Of a stretch of DNA of 64,000 nt, positions 51,972 through 61,183 are shown piece after piece. Numbering within the stretch: the first letter of the stretch is position 1; each line of letters starts with the position of its first letter. The translations under genes and the position numbers were made by a program. The notes beneath the pieces were generated by a model. The model made no database searches. It was not told where the DNA came from and saw only the letters and a list, made by a program, of their open reading frames with translations. The stretch is taken from contig CAYNDH010000005.1 of the NCBI GenBank assembly GCA_964395665.1, positions 1-64,000 on the forward strand, written 5' to 3'. Source of the stretch: JAEZAF01 sp964395665. GTDB lineage: Bacteria > Chloroflexota > Anaerolineae > Aggregatilineales > Phototrophicaceae.

Positions 51972-52941
51972 TGAGAATAGCACCCTGACCGCAGTCCCCG
52001 GCTTCCGTGTCGGACATGCCACCCATCTGGAAGGCGCGACCGGCTGCACGGTGATCCTCTGCCCTGAAGGCACCGTCGCCGGTGTCGATCAGCGTGGGGG
52101 CGCACCCGGCACACGCGAGACCGATCTTCTCCGCCCGATGCATCTCGTCCAGACGGTCAATGCCATCGTGTTATCTGGCGGAAGCGCCTACGGACTCGCC
52201 GCCGCCGATGGAGTCATGCGCTGGTGCGAAGAACATGAGATCGGCTTCTCGACCGGCACGGGCTTCATTGTCCCGATTATCCCCGCCGCCATTCTGATGG
52301 ACCTTGCGATTGGGGAACCGGGCATCCGGCCTGACGCGGCTATGGGCTATGCCGCCTGTGAAGCCGCCAGCACTGATCCCGTCCCACAGGGCAACGTCGG
52401 GGCTGGGACCGGCTGCCGTATTGGGGCCATGATCGGTAACGAACTCGCGACCAAAGGCGGCATCGGCAGCGCCATCCTGCGGTTCGATGATGGATTGATC
52501 GTCGCCGCGCTAGTGGCCGTCAATGCTGTCGGCAGTGTACTGGATGAAAACGGCCAGATCATCGCTGGCCTTCGTCAACCTGACGATAGTCAACCTGACG
52601 GCAGTGGATTTATGGATGTGGTCGAAGCGATGCGGCTTTGGAAGCCCCCGGCCCCTGCTGGCGCGTCCAATACCGTGATCGGAGTCGTCGCCACCAATGC
52701 CCGCCTGACCAAAGAGCAGGCGAATAAGGTCGCGCAGATGGCACAGAACGGGATCGCCTTTGCCGTCCGCCCTGCACATACCATGTTCGACGGCGATACG
52801 CTTTTCGCCCTGGCAGCGGGTGACGTCGAAGCCGATGTCAGTGTCGTCGGTACCTATGCCGCCGATGTGGTCGCAATGGCGATCCGTAACGGGACACGTG
52901 AGGCAAAAAGCCTGGGTAGTGTGCGCGCCTGGAACGATTAA
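51934..52941 (+). CDS. P1/DmpA-family N-terminal nucleophile peptidase (NylC-like)
   Basis: The product has about 335 residues. The sequence matches the P1 (DmpA/NylC) family: VDQRGGAPGTRETDLL, NAIVLSGGSAYGLAAADGV and DGDTLFALAAG. NylC-type enzymes cut themselves between Asn and Thr and use the new N-terminal Thr as nucleophile. Here GASNTVIGVVATNARL provides that Asn-Thr pair, with Thr about residue 247. The natural substrate is unknown; relatives cleave beta- or D-amino-acyl peptides and nylon oligomers. The start is uncertain (51934 or 51946); both overlap the DUF2007-like gene. Confidence 0.88.
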   Translation: MTTQMNRTNTTLNENSTLTAVPGFRVGHATHLEGATGCTVILCPEGTVAGVDQRGGAPGTRETDLLRPMHLVQTVNAIVLSGGSAYGLAAADGVMRWCEEHEIGFSTGTGFIVPIIPAAILMDLAIGEPGIRPDAAMGYAACEAASTDPVPQGNVGAGTGCRIGAMIGNELATKGGIGSAILRFDDGLIVAALVAVNAVGSVLDENGQIIAGLRQPDDSQPDGSGFMDVVEAMRLWKPPAPAGASNTVIGVVATNARLTKEQANKVAQMAQNGIAFAVRPAHTMFDGDTLFALAAGDVEADVSVVGTYAADVVAMAIRNGTREAKSLGSVRAWND

Positions 52942-53000
52942 GCCTTCTCAACTATAATGTTAAGAGCTTTCCACAGAAGTTTAAACAGGATTTACACATC

Positions 53001-53741
53001 ATGGCCGATAATCTTAAATCTGGGCCGTTAACGAAAAAAGAAGAAGACGCCATGGTGAAAGTTCTGGTTGTTGAGGATGAAGAAACCCTGATTAACAACC
53101 TTGCAGATAAGCTCAAGGCAGAAGGCTTCAGCGTCATTACTGCGCGTGACGGTGAAGTCGGGCTGGAGAAAATCCGCAGTGAAAATCCTGACCTGATCGT
53201 GCTCGATATTATGCTTCCCGGTCTTGACGGGTTAAGCATCTGCCGTATGGTGCGCCATGACCCCACCACCGCCCACATCCCGATTATCATGCTGACCGCA
53301 CGCGGCACTGAAGTCGATAAAATCGTCGGGCTGGAAAGCGGCGCAGATGATTATATCGTCAAACCATTCGGGCTGGGCGAATTCCTTGCACGCGTGCGCG
53401 CTGTAATGCGCCGAGTACCGGGCCGCATGACACTCCAGCAGGATGAGCTGGTTTCCAATGATCTGCGTATCAATATGACCTCCCGTCGTGTTTTTAAAGA
53501 CGATGAGGAAATCAAACTCAGCAACAAGGAATTTGATCTGCTCTCTGAACTGATGCGGAATCGTAACGCCGTCCTCTCTCGTGACCTCATCCTCACCAAA
53601 GTCTGGGGCTACGACTACTTTGTCGATAAACGCACGGTCGATGTGCATATTCGCTGGCTGCGTGAGAAACTGGAAGAGGACCCTTCGAATCCAAGCCGGA
53701 TTGTCACCGTGCGCGGCGTCGGCTATCGCTTTGAAGGCTGA
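53001..53741 (+). CDS. OmpR/PhoB-family response regulator
   Basis: The 246 residues comprise an N-terminal receiver (acidic VVEDEE, phosphoacceptor Asp in LIVLDIMLPG, Lys in YIVKPF) and a C-terminal winged-helix DNA-binding domain ending VTVRGVGYRFEG. The histidine kinase gene 93 bases downstream is its likely partner. A shorter start at 53052 (MVKVLVVEDE) is possible; the ATG at 53001 follows AGGA ten bases upstream. A TATAAT lies at 52953-52958. Confidence 0.95.
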   Translation: MADNLKSGPLTKKEEDAMVKVLVVEDEETLINNLADKLKAEGFSVITARDGEVGLEKIRSENPDLIVLDIMLPGLDGLSICRMVRHDPTTAHIPIIMLTARGTEVDKIVGLESGADDYIVKPFGLGEFLARVRAVMRRVPGRMTLQQDELVSNDLRINMTSRRVFKDDEEIKLSNKEFDLLSELMRNRNAVLSRDLILTKVWGYDYFVDKRTVDVHIRWLREKLEEDPSNPSRIVTVRGVGYRFEG

Positions 53742-53834
53742 AACCAGGGTGATCCGCCTCACCAGCCATCTGCTCACCTGCTGTGCACCTATTGATCGTC
53801 CGTGTAACCGGAAATAACGGGAAGTTTGCCACAA

Positions 53835-55292
53835 ATGCCCGATCCATTTCTCATCCTGCTGATACTTGGGTTAGCAGCCGCACTGCTGACTCTGTTTTTC
53901 CTGTATCGCGATTATCAGCGTATGAGTGCGGAGCATCAGCGTATGAGTGCGGAACATCAGCGTGTGAGTGCAGAGCATCAGCGTGTGAAGGCGGAACATC
54001 AGCGCACCCTGCTTGAAGTACAGCAGCAGGCCGCCAACACAGGCACGCTTCAGACACAGCGTCGTGAGGCTGAAGCTCGTGCCGACTCGCTGCAAAGTCA
54101 GTTACAGGCGGCACAGCAGCAGCTTGAAGCCATCGAGCAGCGCGAAAAGAGCCTCACTACCAGCGCTGCCGAGTGGCAGGCGCACATCACCACCCAGCAG
54201 CAGGCCGCCGAATTAAACCGCTGGCTGGCCGACACCGCCTATGATGGCCTGATCGTGCTGGATACTGATCTCAAAGTGCTGGCGACCAATAAATCCGCCG
54301 AGGACTTACTCGGTATCGGCACATTCGCGCCGGATGCATCATTAACCGATATTACCCAGACGCCGATCCTTGAGATGATGGTTGAGGATGCCCTCGCCAA
54401 TGAAGAGGACATCCTTGAAGAGCAGGTCACCTTCGGCGAACGCAGTTTTCTCGTCCGTACACAGATGATCCGCGCCGACGGTATAACCCGGATCGGGATC
54501 GCGCTTCACGACATCACGCAGCTTATCCGCCTCAACCGCGCCCGCCGTGATATGGTCGCGAATATCTCGCACGAGCTGCGGACGCCTATCGCCAATATCC
54601 GGCTGATTATCGACGGCCTGTTCCACGATCAGGACAAACCGAAGCGCAAGGAAAGCATTTCATCACTGCGCGCCATCGCCCACGAGACCGAGACGCTCTT
54701 ATGGCTGGTGCAGGAGATGGCCGATCTCTCGATGATCGAATCCGGTCAGTCCATTATCCGTCTGGTGGATGTCCCTCTGTGGGAAATCACCGAAGAAGCT
54801 ACCGCACGTCTCGAAGATCAGATGGAATCCAAGCGCCTGAAACTGGTCAGGCAGCAGGCAGATGACATCCATGTCCTGTGTGACCGCGATCTGATTCAGC
54901 GTGTGATCGTCAATCTGCTGCACAACGCCATGAAGTGGTCACCGACCGGCGGCACGCTCACCGTGACGACCGAAAAACAGGGGGATGAGGCAGTCGTCAG
55001 CATTTATGATAATGGCCCCGGCGTCCCTGAAGATCAGGTCGAGCGTATCTTCGAGCGCTTCTATCAGGTGGACAATTCACGCTCCGCTGGAGAGGGTACC
55101 GGCCTGGGACTCGCGATCTGTAAGCACATCATCACCGCACATGGGGGCCGTGTCTGGGCGGAAAGCAATACCACCGGCAACGGCGGCGGACGCTTCAAAT
55201 TCACCCTGCTATTAGCGGAAGAGATCCGGACCGCACCTGCCGAGCAGGGTATAACCAGCGACACCAGTATCACCAGCGGCGACGGGAACTGA
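53835..55292 (+). CDS. PAS-domain sensor histidine kinase with membrane anchor and repeat linker
   Basis: The protein has 485 residues: one N-terminal membrane helix (about 5-24), a coiled coil built of four tandem heptads close to RMSAEHQ, a PAS domain (about 140-235), HisKA with NISHELRTPI, and HATPase with LLHNAMKWS, DNGPGV and GTGLGLAI. Its layout is PhoR-like and it pairs with the regulator upstream, so phosphate sensing is possible though not shown. The ATG at 53835 follows GGGAAG; a TTG at 53826 is too close to it. Confidence 0.94.
   Translation: MPDPFLILLILGLAAALLTLFFLYRDYQRMSAEHQRMSAEHQRVSAEHQRVKAEHQRTLLEVQQQAANTGTLQTQRREAEARADSLQSQLQAAQQQLEAIEQREKSLTTSAAEWQAHITTQQQAAELNRWLADTAYDGLIVLDTDLKVLATNKSAEDLLGIGTFAPDASLTDITQTPILEMMVEDALANEEDILEEQVTFGERSFLVRTQMIRADGITRIGIALHDITQLIRLNRARRDMVANISHELRTPIANIRLIIDGLFHDQDKPKRKESISSLRAIAHETETLLWLVQEMADLSMIESGQSIIRLVDVPLWEITEEATARLEDQMESKRLKLVRQQADDIHVLCDRDLIQRVIVNLLHNAMKWSPTGGTLTVTTEKQGDEAVVSIYDNGPGVPEDQVERIFERFYQVDNSRSAGEGTGLGLAICKHIITAHGGRVWAESNTTGNGGGRFKFTLLLAEEIRTAPAEQGITSDTSITSGDGN
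53921..54004 (+). repeat. 21-bp in-frame tandem repeat in the kinase linker
   Basis: Four adjacent 21-base units encode seven-residue blocks (variants of RMSAEHQ and RVSAEHQ), extending the coiled coil by whole heptads. The unit keeps the frame and the heptad register. Confidence 0.9.
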
Positions 55293-55294
55293 CC

Positions 55295-55912
55295 ATGACG
55301 CGAGTCGGGCTGATTTCCGACATTCACGGGGACGCCGCACGGCTTCAGCAGGCGCTCGATCTGCTCCAGCAGCACAGTGTAAGCAGCATCCTGTGCGCCG
55401 GTGATCTGGTCGATGGGGCCGACCAGCCCGAAGCCGTGATCAATACCCTGCACACGCACCGCATCACCTGCGTGCAGGGCAATCACGACTCTGACAAGGC
55501 CAATGCGGTTCGCCGTGGTCGCCATGATCCCGCTTTCACGCCACAGAGCATTGATTATCTGGAAGCCCTGCCCTTTTCACACACCGCTCAATTTGCAGAC
55601 AAAACGCTTCTGCTCATTCATGCGACTCCGTGGCATAATGGCATCCATGTCTTCTCTTACAGCGGACGCACCCTGCTCGATCAGTTCGTCGATCAGGCCG
55701 GTGATGCGGAGATCATCGTCATCGGGCACACCCATGAGCCGATGGTCATCCACTATCGCGATCGCCTGATCCTGAATCCCGGTGCAGTTTATCAGAACCG
55801 CTTTGAGGATCAGTCCACCTGCGCCGTGCTGGATGTCCCGACGCTGGAATTTCAGGTGCTCGATATTCGCAGCGGTCGCCCTGTATCAAAGCCAGCCCTG
55901 CGCCTGTCCTGA
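55295..55912 (+). CDS. YfcE/MJ0936-type calcineurin-like phosphoesterase
   Basis: This 205-residue protein has the metallophosphoesterase motifs GLISDIHGD, CAGDLVDG, QGNHDS and IGHTHEP, which bind two metal ions. Small members of this family hydrolyse phosphodiesters or phosphoproteins. It starts two bases after the histidine kinase stop and is probably in the same operon; a link to the signalling pair is possible. Cytoplasmic. Confidence 0.9.
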   Translation: MTRVGLISDIHGDAARLQQALDLLQQHSVSSILCAGDLVDGADQPEAVINTLHTHRITCVQGNHDSDKANAVRRGRHDPAFTPQSIDYLEALPFSHTAQFADKTLLLIHATPWHNGIHVFSYSGRTLLDQFVDQAGDAEIIVIGHTHEPMVIHYRDRLILNPGAVYQNRFEDQSTCAVLDVPTLEFQVLDIRSGRPVSKPALRLS

Positions 55913-56043
55913 CGCATCATGATGTGACCAGCGCATCAGGGCGTCCGTTCTTCACTGAAAATCTATTCTGTCTGTAGTGGATACTCATCAACCGCCTCTA
56001 AACTCGTCTCATTTACGTTCCACAGTGAGCCAGTATAACGATC

Positions 56044-59000
56044 ATGATGCATCTTAAAGGGTTAAACGACCTCTTTCGTGACAGCCGCACCTGGCAGGAA
56101 CTGCTTCAGCAGATGCGCGGGGGTGATCTGACATCGCTGAATGTCATCCGCGCAGCACGGCCTTATGTCGCCGCCGCGCTGACGCAGGACTGGGGCGCTC
56201 CGGTACTTTATCTCACCGGACGCATCAAGCGCGCCTATAATGTCGCCGAACAGCTTCCTGTCTGGTTAGGCACAACCCAGCCTGTACTGCGCTTTGGTGA
56301 GCCAGTCGGCCAGTTCTACGAGCGCACCCCATGGGGCGAACTTGCCACCCGCAGTCGGCTGGAAGTGCTGTGCGCCCTGCTGCCACCCGCTGATGAACCT
56401 TCGACCGGGCCGCTGGCCGTCGTCAGTGCCGCCCGTGGCCTGATGCAGCCCACCCTGCCGATCAATCAGTTCCGCAAGGCATCGCTGCATCTGAAGGTCG
56501 GCCAGCAGGTTGCACTGAATCGCCTGCTTCAGGATCTTGTCGCCATCGGCTATGAACCCGCCAGCATTGTCATCCAGCCGGGGACGTTCAGCCGCCGTGG
56601 TGGACTGGTGGATATTTTCCCCACCGCATCGCGCAGCCCGATCCGCATCGACTTCTTCGATGATGAGATCGACTCGCTGCGTCCCTTTGATCCGGCGACG
56701 CAGCGCTCCGAAGGTCGGCTGGACAGCATCGGCATCACACCTGCACGTGAAGCAATGCCTTCACGTATGACGGAAGCCGCAGCGCTGCTCACGGACTGGT
56801 TCAGCGCTGTCCCACCGGAAAGCGATCTGGCGCGTGATCAAAACTCACTGACTAACAACAGTATTTTTCCGGTCGCCGAATTTTATCTGCCCTATCTCTA
56901 CACGCATCCTGCCAGCCTGCTCGACTACGCTCCGCAGGATGCGCTTATCCTGATCGACGACTGGGAAGAACTGCGCGACAGCATCCTTGAAGTCGAGCAG
57001 AATGCCGAGCGCAACCGTCAGGAACAGATCGACGCCGGGATCATCCCGGATCATGGCGCTGTCCCCTATTTCACATGGGAAGCGCTTGAGAAAGAACTGC
57101 GCCAGCGCCGCACGTTCACCCTTTCCAGCGCATCTGAAGAACGCACCGCCCTCTTCACACCTGGCGGACGCTATGGCGGACAGCTCAAGACGGCGCTTAC
57201 CCAGGTCCGCACCCTGACGCGCAAAGGTGGACGTGCAGTCGTCGTCAGTGAGCAGACCGCCCGCCTGAACGAGCTGTGGAGCGAGCAGGATGCTTACGGT
57301 TACGTCCCGATTCTGAACGCGCTTGAGGACAAACCGCTTGCCGGGACCTCACAGATCGTCACCGGCACGATTCAGGAAGGCTGGACGCTTCATCTCGACA
57401 ACGGCGAAACGCGCCTCATCTCCGATGCCGAGTTGTTTGGCTGGGAACGTTCAGAACCGCGCCGCCGTAAGGGTGCACGTCCGGCCAAACTGCCCGAAGC
57501 AGACTTCTCCGACTGGCAGGAAGGCGATTACGTCGTCCATGTCGATTATGGGATTGGCCGTTTCGCCGGGATGGGACGCCGCACTATCGACGGCAACGAG
57601 CGTCAGTACGTCGTCATTGAATACGCCAGTAATGATACCGTGTTCGTCCCGATCCATCAGGCTGACCGTGTCTCGCGTTATGTCGGCGTGGACGATAGCC
57701 CGCCGTCACTCAGCCGACTCGGTCAGCCGGAATGGTCGAAGGCGCGCAGCCGGGCGAACAAGGCCGTACAGGAAGAGGCCGAAGAGCTGCTGAAGCTCTA
57801 TATCGAGCGTGAGCAGGCGCAGGGCCATGCCTTCAGTGATGACAATCACTGGCAGCGCGAACTGGAAGCATCCTTCCCGTATGTCGAAACGGATGATCAG
57901 CTTCGCGCCGTGCGTGAAGTCAAGGCCGATATGGAGCGCGTCACCCCCATGGACCGCCTGATCTGCGGTGATGTCGGCTACGGCAAAACCGAAGTTGCGC
58001 TCCGGGCGGCGTTCAAAGCCATCAATGATGGCAAACAGGTCGCCGTGCTGGTCCCCACGACGATCCTTGCCCAGCAGCATTACGAGACCTTCAGCAACCG
58101 GCTCGCCCCATTCCCAGTTGTGGTCGAACATCTTTCGCGCTTCAAGAGCAAGGCCGCACAGGAAGAAGTGCTGCCGCGTCTCGCCAGCGGCGAAATCGAC
58201 ATCATCATCGGTACCCACCGCATCCTGTCAGACGATGTCAGGCTGAAGGATCTCGGACTCGTCATCATCGACGAAGAACAGCGTTTCGGTGTCAGGCAGA
58301 AAGAACATTTCAAGAAGCTTCGCACGCAGGTCGATGTCCTGACGCTGACCGCAACACCGATCCCGCGCACCCTGTATATGAGCCTTGCCGGTGTGCGTGA
58401 CATCAGCATGATCGAGACTCCACCGGAAGAACGGCTGCCGATCGTCACCCATGTCGGCCCATTTGATGAACATCTGGTGCAGCAGGCCATCAATCGTGAG
58501 ATCGAACGCGGCGGCCAGATTTTCATCCTGCATAACCGCATTCGCACCCTTGACCAGCTTCGCGAAAGAATTGAGGAAATCGTCCCGGAAGCGCGCATTA
58601 TCACCGCTCACGGCCAGATGAACGAACGCCAGCTTCAGGGGGTGATGGCCGCCTTCTCTCGCGGCGAATACGACATCCTGCTCTCGACGTCGATTATCGA
58701 GAACGGCATCGACATCCCCAATGCCAACACCCTGATTGTCGACCGCGCCGACTGGTTCGGCCTGTCACAGTTGTATCAGATCCGGGGGCGTGTAGGACGC
58801 GGTGCGCAGCAGGCTTATGGCTACTTCTTCTATCATCCGCGTACCACCCTGACGGAAGAAGCCCGCGCCCGTCTGGAGACACTCGCCGAGCATACCAGTC
58901 TGGGGGCCGGTTATCAGATCGCCATGCGCGACCTTGAGATTCGCGGCGCAGGGGACATCCTCAGCACCCGTCAGACTGGTCACGTCGCCGCCGTCGGCCT

Positions 59001-59529
59001 CAACCTCTATACCCAGATGCTGAATCAGGCCGTGCAGGAACTCAAAGGCACAACCAGCGATGCCCCGGCTGCGGTTTCGGCCACGCAGAGCATTATTCTC
59101 GAACTGCCGCTGCCCGCCTATCTGCCAGAGGACTGGATTCCTGAACTCTCGCTGCGCCTTCAGATCTACCGACGCATCGCCAATCTCACCAACCAGCACG
59201 AAATCGAGACGATGGAGGAAGAACTGCTCGACCGCTTCGGCCAGCTTCCCAAAGCCGTACAGGGCCTTCTGTATCAGATTCGCATCAAACTGCTGGCACA
59301 GCGTGTCGGCGCGACCGCCGTTATCGTCAGGGATCGCACTGTGCAGGTCCGTCTGCCCTTCCTGCCGGAAATCAACCGGGATGCCCTTGCACAGCGCCTT
59401 GGAGATGATGTCACCGCCACCCGCACAGCGATCGAAATCCCGGCCAATGATGTATGGCAGATGCGTCTGCCCGGTCTGCTGGAAGATCTGTACAAGTTAC
59501 AGGAAGCCGTCAGCCAGCAGGGTGTCTAA
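56044..59529 (+). CDS. mfd: Transcription-repair coupling factor Mfd
   Basis: The protein has 1161 residues. Order of parts: UvrB-homology N-terminal region; CarD-like RNA polymerase-interaction domain (GDYVVHVDYGIGRFAGM, from residue 494); superfamily 2 translocase with Walker A GDVGYGKTEVALRA from residue 642 and DEEQ at 743-746; then the C-terminal TRCF domain. Mfd pushes stalled RNA polymerase off lesions and recruits UvrA. The length is normal. The ATG at 56044 is doubled (MM), so the second at 56047 may be used. It is convergent with lysC; no strong terminator is seen between them. Confidence 0.97.
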   Translation: MMHLKGLNDLFRDSRTWQELLQQMRGGDLTSLNVIRAARPYVAAALTQDWGAPVLYLTGRIKRAYNVAEQLPVWLGTTQPVLRFGEPVGQFYERTPWGELATRSRLEVLCALLPPADEPSTGPLAVVSAARGLMQPTLPINQFRKASLHLKVGQQVALNRLLQDLVAIGYEPASIVIQPGTFSRRGGLVDIFPTASRSPIRIDFFDDEIDSLRPFDPATQRSEGRLDSIGITPAREAMPSRMTEAAALLTDWFSAVPPESDLARDQNSLTNNSIFPVAEFYLPYLYTHPASLLDYAPQDALILIDDWEELRDSILEVEQNAERNRQEQIDAGIIPDHGAVPYFTWEALEKELRQRRTFTLSSASEERTALFTPGGRYGGQLKTALTQVRTLTRKGGRAVVVSEQTARLNELWSEQDAYGYVPILNALEDKPLAGTSQIVTGTIQEGWTLHLDNGETRLISDAELFGWERSEPRRRKGARPAKLPEADFSDWQEGDYVVHVDYGIGRFAGMGRRTIDGNERQYVVIEYASNDTVFVPIHQADRVSRYVGVDDSPPSLSRLGQPEWSKARSRANKAVQEEAEELLKLYIEREQAQGHAFSDDNHWQRELEASFPYVETDDQLRAVREVKADMERVTPMDRLICGDVGYGKTEVALRAAFKAINDGKQVAVLVPTTILAQQHYETFSNRLAPFPVVVEHLSRFKSKAAQEEVLPRLASGEIDIIIGTHRILSDDVRLKDLGLVIIDEEQRFGVRQKEHFKKLRTQVDVLTLTATPIPRTLYMSLAGVRDISMIETPPEERLPIVTHVGPFDEHLVQQAINREIERGGQIFILHNRIRTLDQLRERIEEIVPEARIITAHGQMNERQLQGVMAAFSRGEYDILLSTSIIENGIDIPNANTLIVDRADWFGLSQLYQIRGRVGRGAQQAYGYFFYHPRTTLTEEARARLETLAEHTSLGAGYQIAMRDLEIRGAGDILSTRQTGHVAAVGLNLYTQMLNQAVQELKGTTSDAPAAVSATQSIILELPLPAYLPEDWIPELSLRLQIYRRIANLTNQHEIETMEEELLDRFGQLPKAVQGLLYQIRIKLLAQRVGATAVIVRDRTVQVRLPFLPEINRDALAQRLGDDVTATRTAIEIPANDVWQMRLPGLLEDLYKLQEAVSQQGV

Positions 59530-59640
59530 CGCAGATCACACGGACCGGCCTGCTATGAACAGAACTGCTGCGGTCATCCCCTGATAACAGCAGCAGTCGC
59601 AGCAGTCGATTGAAATGCGGGTTGGCTTTCGATATGACAG

Positions 59641-61059
59641 CTAAACTTCCGGCACGGCTTCCAGTGCCAGATCATGCAGGACGATGACCGCCCGCTGCAA
59701 CTCGTCCTGATCGATCACGAACGAGATGCTGCACTCACTGGAACCCTGTGCAATCGCCAGCACATTGATCATCTCGTTACCCAGTGCGGTAAACACGCGG
59801 CCAGCCACACCCGGCGTCCCACGCATCCCGGAGCCGACCACCGTCACAATCACCACCCGGTCGGAGACTTCGATGGTCTCGATATTCTGGTTGGCGATTT
59901 CGGTGTCAAATTCCTGAAGGATGAGATCACGGGCATTGAGCGCCCTTTCGTCAGTCACGACAAAACACATGCTCTGCTCTGACGACGACTGCGAGATCAT
60001 CAGGATATTCGCCCCCGCCTTTGCAGTGGCAAGGCCAGCACGTCCGGCAATCCCCGGAACGCCTATCATACCGCGTCCGGCGATGGTGATCATGCTGACG
60101 TTCTTCACACTCGTCACTGCCTTGACGACGGTTGAGCTTGGCTGCGGCGTCGGCCCGATCAGCGTCCCCGGATGATCCGGGTTGAACGTATTCCGCACAT
60201 ACAGCGGGATACCACGATTCAGCAGCGGCTGCACGGTCTTGGGATGCAGGACCTTCGCGCCATAGTATGCCAGCTCGCCAACTTCCTGAAACGAGACATA
60301 AGGCAGCACCCTTGCACGCTTGTCCACACGCGGATCAGTCGTCATCACGCCGTTGACATCCGTCCAGATGATGAGTTCGTCACTGTCAGTGTACGCTGCG
60401 AAGATCGCCCCGCTAAAGTCGCCACCACCGCGACCGAGCGTGGTGATCACGCCTGCTTTCGTCGCACCGATAAAGCCGGTCACCACCGGGACGACACCAC
60501 TTTCAATCAGCGGGAAGATCGTATTGCGGATATTCGGCTCCGTCAGTTCCCAGATCGGGGCGGCGTTCTGATGGTTCTCATCGGTGACCACGACTTCACT
60601 GGCATCAACAGGCCGGGCATCGACACCCTGATCCAGCAGCGCCATCGCCACCAGCCGAGCGCTCATCTTCTCACCAAATGCCGTAACCGCATCACGGATG
60701 CGTGGCGTCACCTCACCCAGTACGTTAATCGCCTGACACAATTCAATGAACTCGTCGATCAGCTTCCCGATATTCCGCGTGATCCTGTCTCGATTTACCC
60801 CTGCTGACACCAGGCTGTTGATCGCTTCCTGATGCTTATCCCGCAGCTTTTCAGCAATGGACAGGTAGCCCCAGCGATCACCATCAAGCGCAAGCTGGAT
60901 CGAAGACAGCAGGATATCGGTCACGCCCGCCATTGCAGAAACCGTCAGAATCACGCGATTACCGCGCTCAAGTTCGCGATTAGTGATATAAATCACATTC
61001 CTGATCGATTCAACACTGCCGACCGACGTACCGCCAAACTTCATTGTGATCGTCTTCAT
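59641..61059 (-). CDS. lysC: Aspartate kinase
   Basis: This 472-residue enzyme phosphorylates aspartate in the first step toward Lys, Thr and Met. The N-terminal kinase domain has KFGGTSVGS (7-15), and GRGGGDFSGAI; two ACT domains in the last ~150 residues (from VKNVSMITIAGRGMIGVPG) give feedback control. The ATG at 61059 has AAGGAAAA nine bases upstream. It is a longer type, near the length of monofunctional regulated kinases. Upstream lie tandem CAGGA-N4-TCCTG repeats that may control it. Confidence 0.95.
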   Translation of the reverse strand: MKTITMKFGGTSVGSVESIRNVIYITNRELERGNRVILTVSAMAGVTDILLSSIQLALDGDRWGYLSIAEKLRDKHQEAINSLVSAGVNRDRITRNIGKLIDEFIELCQAINVLGEVTPRIRDAVTAFGEKMSARLVAMALLDQGVDARPVDASEVVVTDENHQNAAPIWELTEPNIRNTIFPLIESGVVPVVTGFIGATKAGVITTLGRGGGDFSGAIFAAYTDSDELIIWTDVNGVMTTDPRVDKRARVLPYVSFQEVGELAYYGAKVLHPKTVQPLLNRGIPLYVRNTFNPDHPGTLIGPTPQPSSTVVKAVTSVKNVSMITIAGRGMIGVPGIAGRAGLATAKAGANILMISQSSSEQSMCFVVTDERALNARDLILQEFDTEIANQNIETIEVSDRVVIVTVVGSGMRGTPGVAGRVFTALGNEMINVLAIAQGSSECSISFVIDQDELQRAVIVLHDLALEAVPEV

Positions 61060-61103
61060 AGACCGCTTTTCCTTACTACGCCTTTACGATTTACAATCCT
61101 GTC

Positions 61104-61158
61104 TGTCAGGAAACCTCCTGCTATCAGGAAATCTCCTGCTATCAGGGATATTGCCTGC
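61104..61158. repeat. 18-bp tandem dyad repeats upstream of lysC
   Basis: Units at 61104-61121, 61122-61139 and a degenerate third at 61140-61158 share T(G/A)TCAGGAAA(C/T)CTCCTGC. The first two contain the inverted repeat CAGGA-N4-TCCTG. They lie 45-99 bases before the lysC ATG, between the DUF58 gene and lysC. Confidence 0.8.
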
Positions 61159-61183
61159 CTGTCAGGACAGAATATTCAACAGC

